Shown here in pieces: positions 11,301-21,044 of a DNA stretch of 64,000 nucleotides; the stretch's first letter is position 1; every line of letters begins with the position of its first letter. This stretch comes from Scilla litardierei. Its lineage: Eukaryota > Streptophyta > Magnoliopsida > Asparagales > Asparagaceae. The notes below the pieces were generated by a model, which had not been told where the DNA came from, ran no database searches, and saw only the letters and a list, made by a program, of their open reading frames with translations. The translations under genes and the position numbers were made by a program. The stretch is taken from NCBI GenBank assembly GCA_030789695.1, contig CM061141.1, positions 201,985,600 through 202,049,599 of the forward strand. Direction: 5' to 3'.

Positions 11301-13742
11301 TCGCATTTTTACCCCGCGCACGATGTGCACAACAGGTCGGAATTTTGCCTGTCGTGCGTGGGATGGCTATTTCTTCATTCTTGGAGGTTTAACCCCCGCG
11401 CACGACGCACCCAACGGGTCGTAATTTTGCCGGTCGTGCGCGGGGATGGATATTGCTTCACTCTTGGCATTTTAACCCCCGTGCACGATGCGTACAACGG
11501 TGCTTATTTTTTCCAGTAGTGCGAGAGGATGATAGTGCTTCACTGTTGGTGTTTTAACCCCAGCGCACGACGCGCACAACGGGGCAAAGTTTTACCGGTC
11601 GGGCGCGGGGATGGATAGTGCTTCACTCTTGGCGTTTTAACCCCCCGCGCACGATGCGAACAACGGGGCTTAATTTACCGGTCGTGCGCGGGGATGGATT
11701 GTGCTTCATTGTTGGCATTTTAAGGCCCCCCCCCCCCCCCCCCCCCCCGCGCACGACGCGCACAACGGGTCACAATTTTGCTGGTCATGCGCGGCGATGG
11801 ATAGTGCTTCACTCTTTGCGTTTTAACCTCTGCGCACGACGCGCACAACGGGTCGGAATTTTGCCCGTCGTGCGTGGGTATGGATATTGATTCACTCTTG
11901 GCATTTTACCCGTGCACGACGGGCACAATATGGCTTAATTTTGCCGGTCGTGCACATGGATGGATAGTGCTTCCTCTTAGCATTTTAACCCCTGCGCGCG
12001 ACACGTACAACATGACGTAATTTTGCCGGTCGTGCGCGGGGATGGTTATTGCTTCACTCTTGGCGTTTTAACCCCCGCGCATGACGCGTACAACGGGGCT
12101 TAATTTTGCCGGTCGTGCGCGGGGATGGATAGTGCTTCACTCTTATCGTTTTAACCCCTACGGATGGCGCTCACAACGGGGCCAAATTTTGCAGGTCTGC
12201 GCAGGGATGGATAGTGCTTCACTCTTGGCATTTTAACCCCCGCGAACGAGGCGCACAACATGAATTAATTTATCGGTCGTGCACGGGGATGGATTGTGCT
12301 TCACTGATGGCATTTTAACCCCCCCTGCACGACATGCACAACGGGTCGCAATTTTGTCGGTCGTGCACAGGGATGGATAGTGCTTCACTCTTGGAGTTTT
12401 TACCCCCGCGCACGACGCGCACAATGGGTCGCAATTTTTCCATCGTGCGTGGGGATGGATATTGCTTCACGCTTGGCGTTTTAACCCACGCGCACGACTC
12501 GCACAACGGGGCTTAATTTTGCCGGTCGTGCACGGGGATGTATAGTGCTTCACTCTTGGCATTTTAACCCCCACGCACCATGTGCACAACGGGACGTAAT
12601 TTTGCCGGTCGTGTGCGGGGATGGTTCTTGCTTCACTCTTGGCATTTTAACCCCCGCGCACAATGCACAGAACGGGGCCTAATTTTGCCGGTCGTGTGTA
12701 GGGATGGATAGTGCTTCACTGTTGGCGTTTTAACCCCAGCGCACGACGCGCACAATGGGGCTTAATTTGCCGGTCAAGTGCATGGATGGATTGTGCTTCA
12801 CTGTTGTCGTTTTAACCCCCCTGCACGATGCGCACAACGGGTCGCAATTTTGCCGGTCGTGTGCGGGGATGGATAGTGCTTCACTCTTGTCGTTTTAACC
12901 CCTGCGCACAATGTGCACAACGGGTCGCAATTTTGCCCGTCATGCACAGGGATGGATATTGCTTCACCTTGGCGTTTTAACCCCCACGCACGACGCGCAC
13001 AACGGGACATAATTATACCGGTCGTACGCGGGGATGGTTATTGCTTCACTCTTGGCGTTTTAACTCCCGCGCACGACGTGCACAACGGGGCTTAATTTTG
13101 CCGATCGTGCACGGGGATGGATAGTGCTTCACTGTTGGCGTTTTAACCCCCGTGTATGACACGCACAACGGGGTGAAATTTTTCCGGCCGTGCGCGGGGA
13201 TGGATAGTGCTTCACTCTTGACGTTTTAACCCACGCGCACGACGTGCACAACGGGGCTTAATTTACCGGTCATGCGCAAGGATGGATTGTGCTTCACTGT
13301 TGGCGTTTTAACCGCCCCCCCCCCCCCCCCCCCCCCGCACGACGCGCACAACGGGGCTTAATTTTACCGGTCGTGCGTGGGGATGTATAGTGCTTCACTC
13401 TTGGCGTTTTAACCCCCGTGCATGACGTGCACAACGGGTCGCAATTTTGCCCATCGTGCGCGAGGATGGATATTGCTTCAATCTTGGCGTTTTAACCCCC
13501 ACGCACGATGCACACAACGAGGCCTAATTTTGCCGATCATGCGCAGGGATGGATTGTGCTTCACTGTTGGCATTTTAACCCCCACGCTCGACGCGCACAA
13601 CGGTTCGCAATTTTGCCGGTCGTGCGCGGGGATGGATATTGCTTCACTCTTGGCGTTTTAACCCCCGCGCACGACGCGTAGAACGGGTCGCAATTTTGCC
13701 GGTCGTGCGCGGGGATGGATAGTGATTCACTCTTGGCATTTT

Positions 13743-13774
<32 letters not shown>

Positions 13775-16700
13775 CGCATGACGCGCACAATGGGTCGCAA
13801 TTTTGCCAGTCGTGCGTGGGGATGGATATTACTTCAGTCTTGGCATTTTTAACCTCCGCGCACGATGTGCACAATGGGGCTTAATTTTGCCGGTCGTGAG
13901 CGGGGATGTATAGTGCTTCACTGTTGGCGTTTTAACCCCCACGTACGACGCGCACAACGGGGCGCTATTTTACCAGTCATGCGCGGAGATGGATATTTCT
14001 GCACTTTTGGTGTTTTAACCCCCATGCACGATGCGCACAACGCGGTGCAATTTTGTCGGTCGTCCGCAGGGATGGATAGTGCTTCACCCTTGGCATTTTA
14101 ACCCCCGCGCACGACGTGCACAACGGGTCTCAATTTTGTACGTCATGCGTGGGGATGGATATTGCTTCACTCTTGGCATTTTAACCCCCGCACACGACGT
14201 GCACAACAGAACTTAATTTTGCCGGTCGTGCCCGGGAATTTATAGTGCTTCACTCTTGGCGTTTTAACCCCCGCGCACGATGCAGACAGCGGGGCGCAAT
14301 TTTGTCGGTCGTGCGCGGGGATGGATAGTGCTTCACTCTTGGCATTTTAACCCCCGCGCACGATGCGGACAACGGGGCGCAATTTTGCCGGTCGTGCGCG
14401 GGGATGGATAGTGCTTCACTCTTGGCGTTTCAACCCCCGCACACGATGCGCACACCGGGTCGCAATTTTGCCCTTCGTGCGTGGGGATGGACATTGCTTC
14501 ACTCTTGGCGTTTTAACCCCCACACACGACGCGCACAACAGGGCTTAATTTTACCGGTCGTGCACGGGGATGGATAGTGCTTTACACTTGGCGTTTTAAC
14601 CACCGAGCACGACGCACACAACGGGTCGCAATTTTGTCAGTCGTGCGCAGGTATGGATATTGCTTCACTCTTGGCATTTTAACCCTCGCGCACGATGTGC
14701 ATAACGGGGCTTAATTTTTCTGGTCGTCAACGGGGATGGATAGTGCTTCACTGTTTGCGTTTTTACCCCCGCGCACGAGGCATACAACGGGTCCCAATTT
14801 TGCCGGTCGTGTGCAGGAATGGATATTGCTTCACTCTTGGCGTTTTAACCCCCATGCACGACAAGCACAACGGGGCTAAATTTGCAGGTCATGCGCGGGG
14901 ATGGATTGTGCTTCACTGTTGGCGTTTTAACCCCCTCGCACGACGCGCACAACGGATCGTAATTTTGCCGGTAGTGCACGGGGATGGATAGCTCTTCACT
15001 CTTGGCGTATTAACCCCGCGCACAACGCGCACAATGGGTCGTAATTTTTCCGGTCGTGCACGGGGATGGATATTCCTTCACTCTTGGCGTTTTAACCCCC
15101 GCTTACGACGTGCACAACGGGGCTTAATTTTGTCGGTCGTGCGCGGGGATGGATAGTGCTTCACTGTTGGCGTTTTAACCCCTGCGCAGGACGCACACAA
15201 CGGGGCGAAATTTTGTCGGTCGTGCGGGGGATAGATAGTGTTTCACTCTTGGCATTTTAACCCCTGCGCACGACGCGCACAACGGGGCTTAATTTGTCGG
15301 TCGTGTGCGAGGATGGATTGTGCTTCACTGCTGGCGTTTTAACCCCCTAGCACGACGTGCACAACGGATCGCAATTTTACCGGTCGTGCGCGGGGATGGA
15401 TAGTGCTTCACTCTTGGTGTTTTAACCCCCGCGCACGACGCACTCAACGGGTCGAAATTTTACCTGTCATGCACGGGGATGGATATTGCTTCACTCTTGG
15501 CGTTTTAACCCCCGCGCACGACGCGCACAACGGGTCGTAATTTTGCCGGTCGTGCGCGGGGATGGATATTGCTTCACTCTTGGCATTTTAACCCTCACGC
15601 ATGACGCACACACCGGGGCTTAATTTTTCCAGTCGTGATCGATGATGGATAGTGCTTCACTGTTGGTGTTTTAACCCAAGCGCACAACGTGCACAACGGG
15701 GCGAAATTTTATCGATCGGGCGCGGGGATGGATAGTACTTCACTCTTGGCATTTTAACCCCCGCGCACGACGCGCACAACGGGGCTTAATTTTCCGGTCG
15801 TGTGCGGGGATGGATTGTGCTTCACTGTTGGCGTTTTAACCCCCCACGCACGACACGCACAACGAGTCGCAATTTTGCCGGTCGTGCGCGGGGATGGATA
15901 GTGCTTCACTCTTTTCGTTTTAACCCCTGCGTACGACACGCACAACGGGTCGCAATTTTACCCGTCGTGCGCGGGGATGGATATTGCTTCACTCTTGGCG
16001 TTTTAACCCCTGAGCACGACGCGCACAACAGGGCTTGATTTTGTCGGTCGTGCGCAGGGATGGATAGTGCTTCACTCTTAGCATTTTAACCCTAGCGCAT
16101 GACTTGCACAATGGGTCGTAATTTTGCCGGTCGTGCGCGAGGATGGTTTTTGCTTCACTCTTGGCATTTTAACCCCCGCGCATGACGCGCACAACGGGGC
16201 TTAATTTTTCCGGTCGTTCGTGGGGATGGCTAGTGTTTCACTGTTGGCGTTTTAACCCCCACGCACGACGCGAACAACGGGGCGAAATTTTGCAGGTCTG
16301 CACGGGGATGGATAATGCTTCACTCTTGGCGTTTTAACCCCCGCGAACGACGAGCACAACAGGACTTAATTTACCGGTCGTGCACGGGGATGGATTGTGC
16401 TTCACTGTTGGCATTTTAACTCCCCGTACTACATGCACAACGGGTCGAAATTTTGCCGGTCGTGCACAGGGATGGATAGTGCTTCACTCTTGGCGTTTTA
16501 ACCCCCACGCACGACGCACAAAACGGTTCGTAATTTTGCCCATCGTGCGCGGGGATGGATATTGCTTCACTCTTGGCGTTTTAACCCACGCGCACGACGC
16601 GCACAACGGGGCTTAATTTTGCAGGTCGTGCGTGGGGATGTATAGTGCTTCACTCTTGGCGTTTTAACCCCACGCAAGACGTGCACAAAGGGACGTAATT

Positions 16701-19110
16701 TTGCCTGTTGTGTGCGGGGATGGTTATTGCTTCACTCTTGGCGTTTTAACCCCCACACACAGTGCACACAACGAGGCCTAATTTTTCCGGTCGTGTGCGT
16801 GGATGGATAGTGCTACACTGTTGGTGGTTTAACCCCAGCGCACGACACGCACAACGGGGCCTAATTTGCCAGTCGTGCGCATGGATGGATGGTGCTTCAC
16901 TGTTGGCGTTTTAACCCCCCCTGCACGACACGCACAACGGGTCGCAATTTTTCCGGTCGTGCGTAGGGATGGATAGTACTTCACTCTTGTCGTTTTAACC
17001 CCCGCGCACGACGTGCACAACAGGTCGTAATTTTGCTCGTGGTGCGCATGGATGGATATTGCTTCACTCTTGGCGTTTTAACCCCCGCGCAGGACCCGCA
17101 CAACGGGGCTGAATTTTTTCGGTCGTGCATGGGGATGGATATTCACTCTTGGCATTTTAACCCCCGCGCACGACGCGCACAACGGGACGTAATTTTGCCG
17201 GCCATGCGCGGTGATGGTTATTGCTTCACTCTTAGCGTTTTAACCCCTGCGCACGACGTGCACATCGGGGTTTAATTTTACCGATCGTGCGCGAGGATGG
17301 ACAGTGCTTCACTGTTGGCGTTTTAACCCCCGCGCATGACACGCACAACGGGTCGAAATTTTGCCGGTCGTGCGCGGGTATGGATAGTGTGTCACTCTTG
17401 GCGTTTTAACCCTCGCACACGACGCGCACAACGGGGCTTAATTTGCCGGTCATGCGCAGGGATGGATTGTGCTTCACTGTTGGCGTTTTAAACCCCCCCC
17501 CCCACAACACGCATAACGGGTCGCACTGTTACCGATCGTGCGCGGGGATGGATAGTGCTTCACTCTTGGCGTTTTAACCCACACACACGACGCGCACAAC
17601 GGGTCGCCATTTTTCCTGTCGTGCACGAGGATGGATATTGCTTCACTCTTGGCATTTTAACCCCCACGCACGATGCCCACAACGGGGCTTAATTTTGCCG
17701 ATTGTGCGCGGGGATGGATAGTGCTTCACTCTTGGCGTTTTTACCCCCGTGCACGACGCGCACAACGGGACATAATTTTTCCGGTCGTGCACGGAGATGG
17801 TTATTGCCTCACTATTGGTGTTTTAACCCCCGCACGACGCACACAATGGGGCTTAATTTTTCCGGTCATGCGTATGGATGGATAAGTGCTTCATTGTTGG
17901 CGTTTTAACCCCAACGCACGACGCGCACAACGGGGCGAAATTTTTCCAGTCGTGCGCGGGGATGGATAGTGCTTTACTCTTGGTGTTATAACCCCCGTGC
18001 ACGACGCGCACAACGGGGCTTAATTTGCCAGTCGTGCGCGGGGATGGATTGTGCTTCATTGTTGGCATTTTAACCCCCACGCGCGACGTGCACAACGGGT
18101 CACAATTTTGCCGGTCGTGCGTGGTGATAGATAGTGCTTCACTCTTGGTGTTTTAACCCCATCGCACGAAGAGCACAACGGGTCGCAATTTTGCTGTTCG
18201 TGCACGGGGATGGATAGTGCTTCACTCTTGGCATTTTAATCCCCGCGCACGACGCGCACAACGGGTCGCAATTTTGCCCATCGTGCACGAGGATGGATAT
18301 TGCTTCACCTTGGTGTTTTAACCCCCGCGAACGACGCGCACAACAGGGCTTAATTTTGCCGATCATGCGTGGGGATGGATAGTGCTTCACTCTTGGCGTT
18401 TTAACCCCCGCGCACGACGTGCACAATGAGACGTAATTTTGTCGGTCGTGCACGGTGATGGTTATTGCTTCACTAATTGTGTTTTAACCCCCGCGCATGA
18501 CACGCACAACATGGCTTAATTTTGTCGGTCGTGCGTAGGGATGGATAGTGCTTCACTGTTGGCATTTTAACCCCCGCGCACGACACGCACAACGGGTTGC
18601 AATTTTGCCGGTCGTGCGCGGGGATGGATAGTGCTTCACTCTTGGCGTTTTAACCCCCACGCACGAAGCGCACAACTGGGCTTAATTTGCCGGTCGTGCG
18701 CGGGTATGGATTGTGCTTCACTGTTGGCGTTTTAACCCCCCCGCATGACGTGCACAACGGGTCACAATTTTACCGGTCATGCGCGGGGATGGATAGTGCT
18801 TCACTCTTGGTGTTTTAACCCCCTTGCACGAAGCGCACAACGGGTCACAATTTTGCCCGTCGTGCGCAGGGATGGATATTGCTTCACTCTTGGTGTTTTA
18901 ACCCCAGTGCACGACAAGCACAACTGGGCTTAATTTTGCCGGTCGTGCGTGGGGATGGATAATGCCTCACTCTTGCCATTTTAACCCCTGGGCACGATGT
19001 GCACAACGGGACATAATTTTGCCAGTCGTGGCGGTGATGGTTATTGCTTCACTCTTGGCGTTTTAACCCCTGCACACGACACGCACAACGGGGCACAATT
19101 TTAACCCCTG
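8316..19110. repeat. Large satellite array, 83-bp unit, about 130 copies
   Basis: The unit can be read as GGGGATGGATAGTGCTTCAC, TCTTGGCGTTTTAACCCCCG, CGCACGACGCGCACAACGGG, TCGCAATTTTGCCGGTCGTG, CGC, giving 83 bp. Copies vary at scattered positions but stay in one orientation without interruption for almost 10.8 kb. Each unit holds an inverted repeat: CCCCGCGCACGAC and its exact complement GTCGTGCGCGGGG, 26 bp apart (worked example 15510-15522 and 15549-15561). Because 83 is not a multiple of 3, reading frames die within a few units, so none of the short frames here is a gene. The inner part (GCGCACAACGGG...TTGCC) matches the palindromic motif around the MULE gene to the right. Confidence 0.97.
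9229..9245. repeat. Poly-C expansion inside a satellite unit (17 C)
   Basis: The usual run of about five C after TTTTAA has grown to 17. Similar expansions at the same unit position are at 11726-11748 (23), 13315-13336 (22), 13744-13773 (30) and 17493-17503 (11). Confidence 0.85.
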
Positions 19111-19286
19111 TGGACAACGGGTTTTGCGCTACCCTCTAAACTTTTTAATTACCACGCACGGCGCGTTAGACTGTAGCACGTTGTGCACGGGGAGTAATTT
19201 AATCCACCGTTTTTACTCGACGCGCACAACGGTCCCGTATAATTTTTAAAACAGCCGTTTGTTATTGTGTACAAAGTTGCTTTGAA
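19111..19286. repeat. Decayed right edge of the satellite
   Basis: Unit order is lost but its words persist: GGACAACGGGTTTTGCGC, CACGTTGTGCACGGGGAGT and GACGCGCACAACGG. GGGGAGTAATTT is the same wording as the palindromes at 20490-20735, so this edge bridges the satellite and the transposon-flank motif. Confidence 0.65.
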
Positions 19287-19548
19287 AATGGCTTAAAGGG
19301 CGCGATGGTAATTGCACCAATAGTTCCTACAAAGTTGCTTTGAAAAGGGTATTAAGGGCCGGATGGTAATTGCCACCAAAAGTTCCGGCTGCTTAAAGGG
19401 CACGCTGGTAATTGCACCAAAAGTTCCGTAGGTTCCGCTTTTAACATCAGCCGGGGGATCGAATCGGACGGTCGGGAGGGGTCGAGCGCAGGAATCCCAT
19501 CTGAGCTTGAGCACAGGCGCATTTTACCCTATACATACATACATACAT

Positions 19549-19946
19549 ATATATATATAGGGCAATCTTCCATTGCGAAAAAGTGGTGCGAAATGCCGTG
19601 CGAAAACATTTTTTTTATTTTTCTGAAAATTTTTTTTTCAAAAATTCTTTTTTTGATGTTTAATCCATACAATTATATTCCCCAGGGAAAATAATGGGTG
19701 AACCCGTTGGGCATTAGAGCACCCATCCACCCGTTACAAATTTAACGGTCTCAAAACGTGCGAATTTGATGAAATGCCTTGATCGAAGGCCAAATGACAT
19801 TATTTCTCAACCATTATTTTTTGAGGGGGGTATAACAACATATAATGAGGGTGGAAAAAAGAATTTTTGAAAAAAAAATTTCAAAAAAAAGATAAAAACA
19901 TTTTCGCACCGTGCGAAATGTTCTCACATGAACATTTACCTATATA
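19549..19946. mobile_element. MITE-like element nested in the foldback
   Basis: The ends are inverted copies: the left begins with TATATAGG, then GGTGCGAAATGCCGTGCGAAA and long T tracts with CAAAAATTC. The right end carries GAATTTTTG, A tracts, TTTCGCACCGTGCGAAATG and CCTATATA. At ~400 bp, AT-rich and non-coding, it fits a MITE. The TA-rich flanks hide any target duplication. Confidence 0.7.
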
Positions 19947-20062
19947 TATATATATATGTGTGTGTGTGTATGTATATATATATATATATATATATGTGTG
20001 TATGTATACATATATATACATACATACATATATATACATACATACATATATATATATATATG
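19941..20062. repeat. TA/TG/TACA microsatellite cluster
   Basis: Runs of TATA, TGTG and repeated ATACATAC between the nested element and the right foldback arm. A mirrored shorter run (19531-19558) lies on the left side. The reading frames here encode only Tyr/Ile/His-type low complexity. Confidence 0.9.
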
Positions 20063-20241
20063 GTAAAATGCGCCTGAGCTCGTGCTCAGATGATTCCTGC
20101 GCTCGACCCCTCCTGACCGTCCGATCCGATCAGCGATCATGGTAATATCTGACCTTTTTGTGCAATTACCAAAACGCCCTTTAAGCTCTTTTTAACGCGC
20201 CTCTGTACTAAATTACCTTTAACCCCTTTTGTACTAAAATA

Positions 20242-20345
20242 CAATCGCCACCAATTCTTTTGCTCACTCCCGCGCAAAACGCAGAAGCTGGAGCAATCGC
20301 CACCAATTCTTTTGCTCACTCCCGCGCAAAACGCAGAAGCTGGAG
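20242..20345. repeat. 52-bp direct duplication
   Basis: CAATCGCCACCAATTC starts at 20242 and again at 20294; both copies continue through CTCACTCCCGCGCAAAACGC to CTGGAG. The CCGCGCAAAACGC part is another version of the GCGCACAAC word. Confidence 0.92.
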
Positions 20346-20489
20346 TAGATCCCCAGTTTTGCACAAGGTCTTCGATTTCAACAGCCCACGCCTAAGATCG
20401 CCCCCAAATCCAGGCCATCACACTCTCGTTGATTCCCCTGTTACTCTCCTCCATCGAGGTAAGGATCGTCATCCCTAATTTGTTGGCCA

Positions 20490-20735
20490 TCTCATATTGC
20501 TCAACGCAAACAACGGGATAAATTTTTGAAGGGTTTTGCGCGGGGAGTAATTTCCAACCTTTTGATGATTAGCCTGGAAATTCCTCTCCGCGCACAATGG
20601 GCTAAATTTTTGTCCCGTTTTGCGCGGTGAGTAATTTCCAAACTAGCGAAGTGTTGCGATGGAAATTACTCTCTGCGCACAACCCTTCAAACATCGCACC
20701 CGTTGTGCGCGTTGAGCAATATGAGATGTCCATCA
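20490..20735. repeat. Palindrome cluster upstream of the MULE transposase gene
   Basis: Three head-to-tail units, each an imperfect palindrome with an arm of the GCGCACAA type and a return arm of the TTGTGCGCGNTGAG or TTTTGCGCGGNGAGTAATTT type: 20494-20545, 20583-20635 and 20662-20728. The cluster lies 300-550 bp before the ATG at 21045, where the promoter or transposon end would be. A matching cluster lies downstream of the gene (24005-24325). Confidence 0.85.
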
Positions 20736-21044
20736 AAACTTACTGAAGCAGCTCATATAACACAACAACATGGAGCGAATGGCATACATAATAGTGCCCA
20801 CCGCGCAAAACGGGTGATATGTTTGATTTTTTGATGGATTTGATCCAGTCATAAAATATGATGGTAACAATTAGATCATATTGAAAAATAATAGATATAA
20901 TACGCAAGGTTTTAACATGATTAGTAATAGTAGTGTGGTTTCAACTAACATGCTGATGATGATCTACTGATACTTGGATAGACATGTATAGCAGTCATGT
21001 TGCGTCAATATTACTGATATTTTTACTTGTTTCTAATGTAGAAA

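Larger units (their letters stand above)
19391..20190. mobile_element. Foldback structure with ~130-bp inverted arms
   Basis: The left arm (about 19391-19530) and right arm (about 20061-20190) are inverted copies: GACGGTCGGGAGGGGTCGAG on the left answers CTCGACCCCTCCTGACCGTC on the right, and GCTTAAAGGG plus GGTAATTGCAC are also shared. The arms have diverged modestly. Upstream, the phrase containing TAAAGGGC and TGGTAATTGCACC is present in about three tandem copies (19287-19430). The centre is occupied by a second, unrelated inverted-repeat element and TA/TG microsatellites. It may be a MITE or foldback element; no transposase is encoded. Confidence 0.72.

Noticed and set aside
8413..18933. 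Dozens of 60-100 codon frames on both strands
   Set aside because: They are the 83-bp satellite read through; all share the same peptide words, and frame length is limited by the unit size and its TTTTAA stop.
8316..19110. CRISPR-like array
   Set aside because: Units are contiguous and similar along their whole length; there are no unique spacers, and the genome is a plant's.
8316..19110. Centromeric satellite
   Set aside because: Array size and higher-order pattern would allow it, but nothing in the sequence shows centromere function and the motif links it to a transposon instead.
19867..20145. 92-codon frame rich in Tyr/Ile
   Set aside because: Mostly TA/TG microsatellite plus inverted-repeat arms.
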